Shown here: piece after piece, positions 25,265 to 33,973 of the stretch
How the letters are laid out: the number at the start of each line of letters is the position of its first letter
How positions within the stretch are numbered: the first letter of the stretch is position 1
Assembly: GCA_041687295.1 (NCBI GenBank)
Contig: JAWLCG010000008.1
Location: 1 to 33,973, forward strand
Reading direction: 5' to 3'
Length of the DNA: 33,973 nucleotides
From: JAWLCG01 sp041687295
GTDB lineage: Bacteria; Planctomycetota; Phycisphaerae; SM23-33; FEN-1343
Position numbers and translations under genes: made by a program
Notes under the pieces: model-generated
The model's database searches: none
Told to the model about the DNA's origin: nothing
Seen by the model: only the letters and a program-made list of their open reading frames with translations

Positions 25265-26229
25265 CGACGCTGGCGCGGGCGGAGGTATCGGCGGGCACCC
25301 CGGCGGCGTTGTCGGGCGAGGTGGGCCTGTGGCGGCGGTTCAGTCGGCATAGGGCGGCCGTGGCGGGCCTGGTGTTGGCCGGCGCGATGGCCCTGGCGTG
25401 CCTGGTGTCGGTGCCGCTGGCCCTGTCGCAGGAGCAGGGCCAGCCGGCCTACGACCGCCAACGGGCCGGGCCGCTGCTGGGCGAGCCGACCGGCGAGCAC
25501 GTCCTGGGCACCGACGCGCTGGGGCGCGACCTGCTGATCCGCCTGGGCCTGGGCGGGGCGATCAGCCTGGGCATCGGCCTGGCGGCGGCCCTGCTGGCCG
25601 GCACCATCGGCGTGACCTGGGGCATGGTGGCCGGCTACGCCGGCGGGCGCGTCGACGCGGTGCTGATGCGGATCGTTGACGTGCTCTACGGCCTGCCGTA
25701 CGTGCTGCTGGTAATCCTGCTGAAGGTGGCCTTCGAAAAGCCCCTCGCCGCCGCCGTCGGCAGCGCGCAGCTGGGCAGCATCCTCATCCTGCTGCTGGCG
25801 ATCGGGGCGGTGAGCTGGCTGACAATGGCCCGCGTGGTCCGCGGGCAGGTGCTGAGCCTCAAGGCCCAGCCCTTCGTCGAGGCCGCCCGCGCCGCCGGGG
25901 CGTCCGACGGGCGCATCCTCCTGCGCGAGATTCTGCCGAACCTCGCCGGCCCGGTGCTCGTGTATGCAACATTGATCGTGCCCCAGGCGATCCTGCAGGA
26001 GAGCTTTTTGAGCTTCCTGGGGATCGGCGTGGCGCCGCCCGTCCCCACGTGGGGCGCGATGGCCGCTGAGGGCGTTTCGGCCCTCAACACGATCCGTGTA
26101 TACTGGTGGTTGATCGTCTGGCCCTGCCTGGCGCTGGGCCTGACGCTGCTGAGCCTGAATTTCATCGGCGACGGCCTGCGGGACGCCCTGGACCCGACGG
26201 GCCGAACCTTCGGAGGCAGACGCGCATGA
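25261..26229 (+). CDS. Peptide ABC transporter permease, OppC/DppC type (first copy)
   Basis: The 322-residue protein is the second half of the first channel. It has an N-terminal cytoplasmic tail with WRRFSRHRAAVAG leading into helix 1 (about 38-55). Then come HVLGTDALGRDLLIRL (about 80-95), a segment typical of OppC, five further helices, and the EAA motif VEAARAAGASDGRILLREIL (about 206-225). The C-terminus FIGDGLRDALDP is diagnostic of the family. It overlaps the preceding OppB gene by 4 nt (ATGA) and the following lipoprotein gene by 4 nt. No ATPase gene follows directly, which is unusual for a complete unit. Confidence 0.92.
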   Translation: MTTLARAEVSAGTPAALSGEVGLWRRFSRHRAAVAGLVLAGAMALACLVSVPLALSQEQGQPAYDRQRAGPLLGEPTGEHVLGTDALGRDLLIRLGLGGAISLGIGLAAALLAGTIGVTWGMVAGYAGGRVDAVLMRIVDVLYGLPYVLLVILLKVAFEKPLAAAVGSAQLGSILILLLAIGAVSWLTMARVVRGQVLSLKAQPFVEAARAAGASDGRILLREILPNLAGPVLVYATLIVPQAILQESFLSFLGIGVAPPVPTWGAMAAEGVSALNTIRVYWWLIVWPCLALGLTLLSLNFIGDGLRDALDPTGRTFGGRRA

Positions 26230-28064
26230 AGAAGACCCTGACCCTGCTTGTGCTGGCTGCGATGGGCGCCTCGGCCCTGCTGGCCGGCTGCGACCGCGGC
26301 ACGACCCGCCGCAGCGACCGCAGCGAGGCCACCGGCGAGATGCAGACCGCCGGCATCGCCGAGGAGTACGCGCCCGTGGCGGGCACCTTCGGCGGACGAA
26401 TGGTCCAGGCCACCATCAGCGAGCCCAAGAGCTTCAACCCCATCACCTCCAGCGAGACCAGCACCAGCGATTACACCAACCTGATGTTCCTGGGCCTGAC
26501 CAAGGTCGACCCCTGGACCTACGAGCCCCAGGCCGAGCTGGCCACCCGCTGGGAGCCCGACGAGAGCGGTCTGGTCTGGACGGTCCACCTCCGCGACGAC
26601 GTCACCTGGTCCGACGGCGCGCCCTTCTCGGCCGACGACGTGCTGTTCACCTACGACACGATCTACAACCCCGACATTCCCTGCTCCACGCGGGACATCA
26701 TCTCCGGGCCCAACGGCGAGCGGTGGGCGGTCGAAAAGGTCGACGCCCACACCGTCCGCTTCACGCTCTACGAGCGCAACGCCATCTTCCCGCTGCTGCT
26801 GGCGACGGGCATCGTGCCCAAACACCGCTTCGAGCCGATGGTGCAGGCCGGCACCTTCGCCAGCGCCCTGGGCTCCAACGCCACGGCCAGGGACTTCGCC
26901 GTCACCGGTCCGTTCATCGTCGATCGCTACGACACCGGCACCGGGCGGGTCTTCATGAAGCGCAACCCGCGCTACTACCGCACCGACGCCGCCGGCCAGC
27001 GCCTGCCGTACCTCGACGAGATCCTCTTCGTCATCGTCAAAGACTCCAGTGCGGCCATGCTCAAGTTCCGCCAGGGCGAGACGGACATCCACGGCATCCA
27101 GGGCAGCGACTATCCCGACATGAAGCCTCTCGAGAGGTCGGGCAACTTCACCATCTACGGGCTCGGGCCGGCCGGCGGCAGCGAGTTTCTGTTCTTCAAT
27201 CAGAACACCGGGCGGGGCGAGGACGGCAAGCCCTACGTCGTGCCGCACAAGCTCGCGTGGTTCCGCGACACGCGCTTCCGCCAGGCCGTCAGCTATGCCA
27301 TCGACCGCCAGTTCATCGTCGCCAGCATCATGAACAACCTGGGCTATCCCCAGTACGGCCCGATGAACCACGCCAACGAGCACCTGTACTTCGCGAACCC
27401 CAATATGCCCCGCTACGAGTTCGACCTGGACAAGGCCCGCGCCCTGCTGGCCGAGATGGGCCTGAAGGACCGCAACGGCGACGGCAAGCTGGAGGACGCC
27501 GCCGGCAACAGGGTCAGCTTCACGCTGACGACCAACACCGGCAATGACGTGCGGATGCGCGTGGCGGAGACCATCCGCAGCGACCTGGAGCGGCTGGGCA
27601 TGGAGATCAACTTCCGGCCCATGCAGTTCAACACGCTGATCAGCAAGCTCGACGCGACGTACGACTGGGAGGCGTGCGTGATGGGCCTGACCGGCGGGCC
27701 CGAGCCGCACTGGGGCGCCAACATCTGGCGCAGCGACACCCGCATGCACATGTGGTTTCCGTACCAGAAGGAGCCCTCGACCGAATGGGAGGCCGAGATC
27801 AACCGCCTCTTCGCCGAGGGCGTCGCTGAGCTGGACCGCCAGAAGCGCCGGGAGATCTACTTCCGCTGGCAGCAGATCGTCGGCGAGCAGCAGCCGTTCA
27901 TCTACACGGCCGCTCCCGAGCGGCTGACCGCCATCCGCAACACGCTGGGCAACGTCTTCCCGGCGCCGTTCGGCACGCTGCACAATATCGACGAGGTGTT
28001 CCTCAAGGGGGCCTCGGGCCCGGCGCCGGCCAGCGCGCCGGCGGGTAACGCGGCGGGCCGGTAG
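26226..28064 (+). CDS. Peptide ABC transporter substrate-binding lipoprotein, family 5 (second copy)
   Basis: The 612-residue protein is a second OppA-like binding protein. The signal sequence MKKTLTLLVLAAMGASALLAGC ends in a lipobox with Cys22; Asp follows at +2, which in Escherichia coli holds lipoproteins in the inner membrane. The family pattern is seen in SEPKSFNPITSSE (about 60-72), WTVHLRDDVTWSDGAPFSADDVL in two parts (about 119-141) and FRDTRFRQAVSYAIDRQF (about 348-365). It is only distantly similar to the first binding protein, so it probably has another ligand range or arose by an old duplication. The start is supported by the ATGA overlap and GGAGG (26212-26216). The insert NGDGKLEDAAGN, resembling a calcium loop, is common in this subfamily. 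Confidence 0.92.
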   Translation: MKKTLTLLVLAAMGASALLAGCDRGTTRRSDRSEATGEMQTAGIAEEYAPVAGTFGGRMVQATISEPKSFNPITSSETSTSDYTNLMFLGLTKVDPWTYEPQAELATRWEPDESGLVWTVHLRDDVTWSDGAPFSADDVLFTYDTIYNPDIPCSTRDIISGPNGERWAVEKVDAHTVRFTLYERNAIFPLLLATGIVPKHRFEPMVQAGTFASALGSNATARDFAVTGPFIVDRYDTGTGRVFMKRNPRYYRTDAAGQRLPYLDEILFVIVKDSSAAMLKFRQGETDIHGIQGSDYPDMKPLERSGNFTIYGLGPAGGSEFLFFNQNTGRGEDGKPYVVPHKLAWFRDTRFRQAVSYAIDRQFIVASIMNNLGYPQYGPMNHANEHLYFANPNMPRYEFDLDKARALLAEMGLKDRNGDGKLEDAAGNRVSFTLTTNTGNDVRMRVAETIRSDLERLGMEINFRPMQFNTLISKLDATYDWEACVMGLTGGPEPHWGANIWRSDTRMHMWFPYQKEPSTEWEAEINRLFAEGVAELDRQKRREIYFRWQQIVGEQQPFIYTAAPERLTAIRNTLGNVFPAPFGTLHNIDEVFLKGASGPAPASAPAGNAAGR

Positions 28065-28088
28065 GGACACTCCAGCCGACGGGAGATC

Positions 28089-29057
28089 ATGGGCGCCTAT
28101 ATCGTACGCAGAATCCTGATTGCCCTGGTGATGCTGCTGGTCGCCTCGGCGCTGGGCTTCGGGATCATGAAGCTCTCGCCGGGCGACTACATCGACATGC
28201 TGAAGATGGACCAGCGCGAGACCCCCGAGTCCCTGGCGGCCGAGACCGAGCGGCTGGGGCTGGACAAGCCGGCCATCGTGCAGTACGGCACGTGGCTGTG
28301 GCGGCTGGTCACACTGGACCTGGGCGAGAGCTTCCGCTACCGCAAGCCGGTGGCCGACGTGCTTGGCGAGCGGCTGATCAACACGCTGATCCTCAACGTC
28401 GTGTCGATCGCCGTTACCTGGGCGGTGGCGGTGCCGCTGGGGATCTACGCTTCGGTCCACCAGTACAAGTGGAGCGACAAGCTGCTCAGCGGTCTGAGCT
28501 TCGTGGGCATGAGCCTGCCGGGCTTCTTCGTGGCCCTGGTCTTGATGTGGATCTTTGCCGGCAAGCTCGACGTCCTGCCGGCCGGCGGGCTCTACGGTGT
28601 CAACTACGACCAGTTGGACTTCTGGGGCAAAGTCGGCGACGTGGGGCGGCACCTGATCATCCCGGTGGTGGTGCTGGCCATCGGCGGCCTGGCGGGGCTC
28701 CAGCGGATCACCCGGGGCAACATGCTCGAGGTGCTCCGCCAGCAGTACGTCACCACCGCCCGCGCCAAGGGCCTGCCCGAGAACCGCGTGATCTACCGCC
28801 ACGCTCTGCGCAACGCGATCAACCCGCTGATCACGATCTTCGGCTACAGCTTCGCCGCCCTGTTCAGCGGGGCCGCCCTGCTGGAGATCATCCTGAGCTA
28901 CCCGGGCCTGGGCCAGATGATGTACGAGGCGATCCTGGCCAAGGACGAGCCGCTGGTGATGGCCGGCTTCATGATGGGCGCGGCCATGCTGCTGGCGGGC
29001 AACCTGCTGGCCGACGTGCTGCTGGCCGTCGCCGACCCGCGGATCAGCTATCACTAA
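28089..29057 (+). CDS. Peptide ABC transporter permease, OppB/DppB type (second copy)
   Basis: The 322-residue protein has six membrane segments, beginning with MGAYIVRRILIALVMLL. It shows GDYIDMLK after helix 1, FYRKPVADVLGERL-like spacing before helix 2, and the EAA motif QQYVTTARAKGLPENRVIYR (about 219-238). The C-terminal half has ALLEIILSYPGLGQMMYEA. It is clearly homologous to the permease at 24296 but diverged throughout. GGGAG lies 5 nt upstream of the ATG. The OppC partner starts 9 nt after its stop. With the following three genes it forms a complete channel plus ATPases. Confidence 0.93.
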   Translation: MGAYIVRRILIALVMLLVASALGFGIMKLSPGDYIDMLKMDQRETPESLAAETERLGLDKPAIVQYGTWLWRLVTLDLGESFRYRKPVADVLGERLINTLILNVVSIAVTWAVAVPLGIYASVHQYKWSDKLLSGLSFVGMSLPGFFVALVLMWIFAGKLDVLPAGGLYGVNYDQLDFWGKVGDVGRHLIIPVVVLAIGGLAGLQRITRGNMLEVLRQQYVTTARAKGLPENRVIYRHALRNAINPLITIFGYSFAALFSGAALLEIILSYPGLGQMMYEAILAKDEPLVMAGFMMGAAMLLAGNLLADVLLAVADPRISYH

Positions 29058-29066
29058 GGGACCCGC

Positions 29067-30217
29067 ATGCCTGAATCGACCGAGAACGCCCCGCAGACCG
29101 CGGCCAGCGCCCAGAAGGCCATGAGCCCCTGGGCGATGGTCTGGCGCAACCTGCGCCGCCACCGCATGGCCATGCTGGCCGCCAAGGTGCTGCTGGTGAT
29201 GTACGGCGTGATGCTGTTCGACGGCTTCTTCGCGCCGTACTACTACGGCGACGAGAGCCGCCTGCACTCCTACCACCCGCCGTTCAACTTACGCTTCTTC
29301 GACAGCGAGGGCCGCTTCCACCTGCGCCCCTTCGTGTACCACAGCGGCTACGAGTTCGACCCGGTGACGATGGAGCGGATCTGGGTGGAGGAGGACGACA
29401 AGGCCTACCCCGTCCAGTTGCTCTACCGCAGCGAGAAACCCACGACGATCCTGTTCGGGCTGGTCGAGACGCACTGGCACCTGTTCGGCGTCGAGTCGCC
29501 GGGGCGGCTCTACCTGCTGGGCGCCGACTTCATGGGGCGCGACATCTTCAGCCGGCTGCTGTTCGCCGCCCGCATCAGCCTGACGATCGGCCTGGTCGGC
29601 ACGGCCATCGCCCTGACGCTGGGCCTGCTGATCGGCGGGACCAGCGGCTACCTCGGCGGCACGTGGGACAACCTGATCCAGCGATTCTGCGAGCTGCTGA
29701 TGCTGATCCCGGGCCTCTACACGCTGATGATCCTCTACAACGCCCTGCCGGCTAACTGGTCCAGCGTGGAGCTCTACTTCGGCGTGGTGGCCATCCTGTC
29801 GTTCATCGGCTGGGCGGGGCTCGCCCGCATCATCCGCGGCATGGTGCTGAGCATCAAGACCAGCGACTTCGTCATGGCCGCCCGCGCCGCCGGCGTGCCG
29901 ACCCGGCAGATCATCGTCCGCCACGTGCTGCCCAGCACGCTGAGCTATGCGATCGTCTCGGCCTCGCTGAGCATCCCGGCCTACATCCTGGGCGAGAGCG
30001 GCCTGAGCATGATCGGCATGGGCATTCAGGAGCCCGTGCCCAGCTGGGGCAACATGCTCCAGCGTGGCATGAACGTGACCGAGCTGTCGCGCCATCCCTG
30101 GCTGCTCTGGTCGGGCGTGGCGATCTTCATCACGGTGATGGCCTTCAACTTCCTGGGCGACGGCTTGCGCGACGCGTTCGACCCGCGGACCATTGGCCTG
30201 AAGGGCAAGAAAGCGGA

Positions 30218-30221
<4 letters not shown>
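29067..30221 (+). CDS. Peptide ABC transporter permease, OppC/DppC type with extended periplasmic segment (second copy)
   Basis: The protein has 384 residues, about 60 more than the first OppC copy. The extra part lies between helix 1 (about 37-52) and the core: residues about 55-145 are rich in Tyr, Phe and acidic residues (for example RFHLRPFVYHSGYEFDPVT). Such an insert is seen in a subset of OppC proteins and probably contacts the binding protein. LGADFMGRDIFSRLLFAAR (about 151-169) starts the core; the EAA motif is VMAARAAGVPTRQIIVRHVL (about 270-289), and FLGDGLRDAFDPR closes the protein. The stop overlaps the OppD start as ATGA. Confidence 0.92.
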
Positions 30222-31287
<1,066 letters not shown>

Positions 31288-31291
<4 letters not shown>

Positions 31292-32364
31292 TGGCTGCCA
31301 ACGGTAACGACAACGGCTCGGCCCTGCTGCAGGTCGACGGCCTGAAGACCTGGTTCCCCGTGCGGCGGGGCGTGTTCTCGCGCGTCAAGGCCCACGTGCG
31401 GGCGGTCGACGGCGTGAGCTTCCGCCTGCGCACCGGCCGAACGCTGGGGCTGGTCGGCGAGAGCGGCTCGGGCAAGACCACGGTGGGCCGATCGATCCTT
31501 CGGCTGATCCCCATCACGTCGGGGCAGGTGCTCTTCGACGGACGCGACGTGTGGGGCCTGAGCGGCTCGGACCTGCGCCACCTCCGCCGGCGGATGCAGA
31601 TCATCTTTCAGGACCCCTTCGGCAGCCTGAACCCGCGAATGACCGTCGGGCAGATCATCGCCGAGCCGATGGCCGTGCACGGCCTGGGCGACCGGCGGAG
31701 TCGGCGGAAGCGCGTCGGCGAGCTGCTGGAGCGTTGCGGCCTCAACGCCGGCTACGTCAACCGCTACCCGCACGAGTTCAGCGGCGGGCAGCGCCAGCGG
31801 ATCGGTATCGCCCGCGCCCTGAGCGTCGAGCCGGACTTCATCGTCTGCGACGAGCCGGTCAGCGCCCTCGACGTGAGCATCCAGGCCCAGATCCTCAACC
31901 TGCTCAGCGACATCCAGGCCGAGATGGGCATATCGTACCTGTTCATCGCCCACAACCTCGCCGTCGTCGAGCACTTCGCCGATGACGTGGCCGTCATGTA
32001 CCTCGGGCGGATCGTCGAGCAGGCCTCGCGCGACGAGCTGTACGCCAACCCGGTCCACCCGTACACGCGGGCGCTGCTGTCGGCTGTACCGAGGCCCGAC
32101 CCGACCGCCAAGAGCCAGCGCGTGCCGCTGGAGGGCGAGGTGCCCAGCCCGGTCAACCCGCCCAGCGGCTGCCCGTTCCACCCGCGCTGCCCGCTGACGC
32201 GCGAGCTGGCCGCCGAAGCGCCCGCCGGCGAGACGGTGGACATCCTCTCGGAGGGTCGGCCCGTCCGCGTGATGCGCCGCTGCGTGGAGCAGGTGCCCGA
32301 GCTGCGACCTCTGCCTGACAACCCCGACCACAGCCACGCTTGCCTCATGCACGAGCAGGCATGA
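31288..32364 (+). CDS. Peptide ABC transporter ATP-binding protein, OppF/DppF type
   Basis: The 358-residue ATPase pairs with the OppD protein. It has Walker A GESGSGKT (57-64), Q-loop IIFQDPFGSLNPR, signature FSGGQ (164-168), Walker B FIVCDE (184-189) and the switch His in IAHNLAVVEH. The region TWFPVRRGVFSRVKAHVRAV (21-40) is typical of OppF. The C-terminal SGCPFHPRCPLT pattern with later cysteines again fits the oligopeptide-type extension. ATGATG at 31288 gives two adjacent starts, the first overlapping the OppD stop as ATGA. It is the last gene of the importer locus; palindromic repeats follow. Confidence 0.94.
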
Positions 32365-32429
32365 GCCTGTCCGGGCCGTATTGGAGTGTGTCGAAGGCTC
32401 TGCGCGGGGACCGTGCCACCTCTTCCCAC

Positions 32430-32453
32430 GCCCACGGATTGCCATCCGTGGGC
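32430..32453 (+). repeat. Dispersed GCCCACGGA palindrome, copy C
   Basis: GCCCACGGAT (32430-32439), loop TGCC, ATCCGTGGGC (32444-32453): a perfect 10-bp stem. Same orientation as copy A and opposite to copy B, judged by the flanks. It lies 66 nt after the OppF stop, in the 228-bp gap between convergent genes, and may act as a transcript end. Confidence 0.75.
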
Positions 32454-32518
32454 TTCTCGGGCGGGCCGTGCGCAATATGTTCCCCGGCAATCGGGCAGCG
32501 GATGGCAGTTCGGACAGA

Positions 32519-32536
32519 CCCCGGGCATGCCCGGGG
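32519..32536. repeat. Perfect 18-bp palindrome in a convergent gap
   Basis: CCCCGGGCATGCCCGGGG is identical to its reverse complement. It lies between the GCCCACGGA palindrome and a GTAGG-type element, downstream of OppF and of the small membrane protein gene on the other strand. It could act as a terminator stem or be another repeat family. Confidence 0.6.
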
Positions 32537-32550
32537 CTATATGGGGGGAC

Positions 32551-32580
32551 GCCGGGCCTCGCTGTCGCTCGACCCGGCCT
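32551..32580 (-). repeat. Dispersed GTAGG...GGGTCGAGC element, copy 2
   Basis: Read on the minus strand it runs AGGCCGGGTCGAGCGACAG and ends GCGAGGCCCGGC. It differs from the copy at 33213-33243 by a small insertion in the middle. It lies 13 nt past the stop codon of the small membrane protein gene. Confidence 0.6.
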
Positions 32581-32592
32581 TCGGAGACGGGC

Positions 32593-33081
32593 CTACGGGG
32601 CCTCGGGCTGCGGGGCCTCGGCCTCGGCGCGGATCAGGGCCATCAGCTGGGCGTTGCCGAAGCGGACGCGGCTGGGCGGCTGGCCGGCGAACTGGTAACG
32701 GGCCAGGCCGTCGGTGCCGACGGTGATGGTAACGACCTCGTCGATGTTGGCGTAGAGGCTCACCTGCCAGGCGGGCACGATCTCGCCCGGGGCCTCGACG
32801 GGGTCGCCGCCCTGCGTCAGGGCCGACACCCACGCCTCGACGCGGGCCGGCTCGCGGATGCTGGCCACCCGCTCCACGCGGCCGGCCTCGACGCGGTCGA
32901 GCTCCACGCGCGTGACGCCCGCCCGGGCCAGCGTGCGCTGGTACGTCGCGTACGGGTCTACCCGCAGCCAGACCACCAGCACCGCCCCGGCCAGCAGCAC
33001 CAGCGTCACCACCAGCAGCGTCAGGGCCTTGCGCTTCCAGCCCCACGGCGCGGGGCCCGGATTGATCGTCGGTATCTCCAC
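32593..33081 (-). CDS. Small single-pass membrane protein of unknown function
   Basis: The 162-residue product has an N-terminal cytoplasmic part ending in WGWKRKA, one membrane helix (TLLVVTLVLLAGAVLVVWL, about 17-35), and an extracytoplasmic domain of about 125 residues. That domain starts VDPYATYQRTL and has alternating beta-type segments, for example VSLYANIDEVVTITVGTDG. No family is recognised. I chose the GTG at 33081, which has AAGAGG 6 nt upstream; the in-frame GTG at 33096 has a weaker site, and an ATG at 33204 would add 41 Pro/Gly-rich residues unlikely to be protein. It lies between gnd and the convergent importer operon and may be read from the gnd promoter. Confidence 0.6.
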   Translation of the reverse strand: MEIPTINPGPAPWGWKRKALTLLVVTLVLLAGAVLVVWLRVDPYATYQRTLARAGVTRVELDRVEAGRVERVASIREPARVEAWVSALTQGGDPVEAPGEIVPAWQVSLYANIDEVVTITVGTDGLARYQFAGQPPSRVRFGNAQLMALIRAEAEAPQPEAP

Positions 33082-33136
33082 GCGTTGCCTCTTCACGTCC
33101 ACCGGTCTGACCGGCAAACCGCCCAAACTTTCCGTC

Positions 33137-33156
33137 GGTCCTGCGGGGACAGGACC
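33137..33156 (-). terminator. Short hairpin between gnd and the small membrane protein gene
   Basis: GGTCCTG (33137-33143) and CAGGACC (33150-33156) form a 7-bp stem with a 6-nt loop. On the minus strand it follows gnd by about 90 nt. No clear T-run follows, so termination is only possible, not shown. Confidence 0.3.
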
Positions 33157-33212
33157 GCCCGGCCTCCGTCCGCCCCTGGGTCCTGGCCACAGGCCACGGG
33201 CCACTCCTTCGT

Positions 33213-33243
33213 GCCGGGCCTCGCTCCGCTCGACCCGGCCTAC
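33213..33243 (-). repeat. Dispersed GTAGG...GGGTCGAGC element, copy 3
   Basis: On the minus strand it runs GTAGGCCGGGTCGAGCGGAG and ends GAGGCCCGGC; the ends GCCGGG/CCCGGC can pair. It begins 3 nt after the gnd stop codon. Together with the copy at 32551 it brackets the small membrane protein gene, both in the same orientation. Confidence 0.65.
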
Positions 33244-33246
33244 GGG

Positions 33247-33973
33247 CTAGTCTTCGATCACCTCGGGCCACTGGGTGTGGAAGGTGCCCTCGCGGTCGAG
33301 GCGCTGGTAAGTGTGGGCGCCGAAGAAGTCGCGCTGGGCCTGCACGAGGTAGGCCGGCAGCCGCTCGGAGCGGTAGCTGTCGAAGTAGGCCAGCGAGCCC
33401 GCCATCGCCGGGGCCGGGATGCCCGCGTGGGCGGCCAGGGCGACGACCTTGCGCCACGCCTTCTCGCAGCGGCGGATCAGCTCGGCGAACCGCTCGGCCA
33501 GCAGCAGATTGTCCAGCTCGCCGTTGTCGCCGAAGGCCTCGCTGATCCACTTGAGGAACCGCGCCCGGATGATGCAGCCTCCCTGCCAGATGCGGGCGAT
33601 CTCGGCCAGGTCCAGGTTGTACTTATGCTCCCGGCTGGCGGCTGCGAGCAGGGCGAAGCCCTGGGCGTACGAGCAGATCTTCGACGACAGCAGGGCGTCG
33701 CGGACGTTGTCGATGAGGTCCTCAATGGCCTGGTCGCTGGTCAGCGGGGGGGCCTGGAAGACCTTGGCCGCCTCGAGCCGCCGGGGCCGCATGCTGGAGA
33801 GGATCCGCGCATCGACGGCCGCCGCCATGGTGGGACACGGCGCCGCCAGCTCGGCCGAGAGCTCGACCGTCCATCTACCCGTCCCCTTTTGTTTGGCCGC
33901 GTCGACGATCTTGTCCAGCAGCAGCCCCTCGCCGCGGTCGTCGGGGAAGTCGACGATTCGGGCGGTGATCTCG
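33247..33973 (-). CDS. gnd: 6-phosphogluconate dehydrogenase, C-terminal part (5' end outside the window)
   Basis: The visible 241 residues are the all-helical C-terminal domain of 6-phosphogluconate dehydrogenase, the oxidative pentose-phosphate enzyme making ribulose 5-phosphate, CO2 and NADPH. The segment IVDAAKQKGTGRWT near the window edge matches the conserved QKGTGKWT of the substrate-binding helix. Further landmarks are LLSSKICSYAQGFALL, IARIWQGGCIIRARFL and, at the end, RDFFGAHTYQRLDREGTFHT, the C-terminal tail that reaches into the partner subunit in the dimer. The frame stays open to the window end, so the NADP-binding N-terminal half lies beyond 33973. The TAG stop at 33249-33247 is at the family's usual place. 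Confidence 0.94.
   Translation of the reverse strand, partial: EITARIVDFPDDRGEGLLLDKIVDAAKQKGTGRWTVELSAELAAPCPTMAAAVDARILSSMRPRRLEAAKVFQAPPLTSDQAIEDLIDNVRDALLSSKICSYAQGFALLAAASREHKYNLDLAEIARIWQGGCIIRARFLKWISEAFGDNGELDNLLLAERFAELIRRCEKAWRKVVALAAHAGIPAPAMAGSLAYFDSYRSERLPAYLVQAQRDFFGAHTYQRLDREGTFHTQWPEVIED

Noticed and set aside
25686..29276. Very long open frame on the minus strand (1196 codons) opposite the importer genes
   Set aside because: It runs antisense to OppC1, the lipoprotein and OppB2, all with clear family motifs. Its product is low-complexity Val/Ala/Gly/Asp/His-rich sequence, as expected from codon shadowing at high GC.

Overview
The window is high-GC DNA from what looks like a planctomycete, most likely of the Phycisphaerae type. 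The best evidence is the secreted protein at 3290-7426: it has the short N-terminal Leu-Glu-Pro-Arg ... Leu-Ser-Gly signature (LEPR-XLL type) typical of that phylum and ends in a dockerin-like module. Short GC-rich palindromes are scattered between genes. No rRNA, tRNA, CRISPR array, integrase or transposase gene was seen. The assignment comes from reading the sequence; no database search was possible.

Left part (1-7426): a minus-strand pair for polysaccharide initiation, a WecA/MraY-family sugar-phosphate transferase followed by a WecG/TagA/CpsF glycosyltransferase cut by the window edge. A divergent intergenic region of 978 bp, rich in inverted repeats, separates it from a 1378-residue secreted beta-helix/dockerin protein with a duplicated C-terminal half.

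Middle-left (7427-12815, plus strand): a strong hairpin terminator, a recognisable promoter, a degenerate aldo/keto-reductase-like protein, a PurF-type amidophosphoribosyltransferase, a flavin-reductase-like protein and an ABC-F ATPase. A long inverted repeat at 13009-13090 lies between this group and the convergent operon that follows.

Middle (13133-20072, minus strand): a tight four-gene operon, transcribed from a clear promoter at about 20203-20176: a large membrane-anchored extracytoplasmic protein, an ABC ATPase, a double-length ABC-2 permease and an exported HEAT-repeat protein. It resembles the Gld-type/auxiliary-protein ABC-2 systems, but its two exported components are unfamiliar. 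It is the best candidate here for a poorly described system. Rex, the NADH/NAD+ sensing repressor, lies upstream with its own promoter and an overlapping palindrome.

Right part (21210-32364, plus strand): an exported protein of unknown function, then a double oligopeptide-type ABC importer locus. One binding protein with an OppB/OppC pair is followed by a second, lipoprotein binding protein with another OppB/OppC pair and a single OppD/OppF ATPase pair. Several junctions are ATGA overlaps. An unusual AT-rich 8-bp tandem repeat sits directly in front of the first permease gene. The window ends with a small single-pass membrane protein and the C-terminal part of 6-phosphogluconate dehydrogenase, both on the minus strand.
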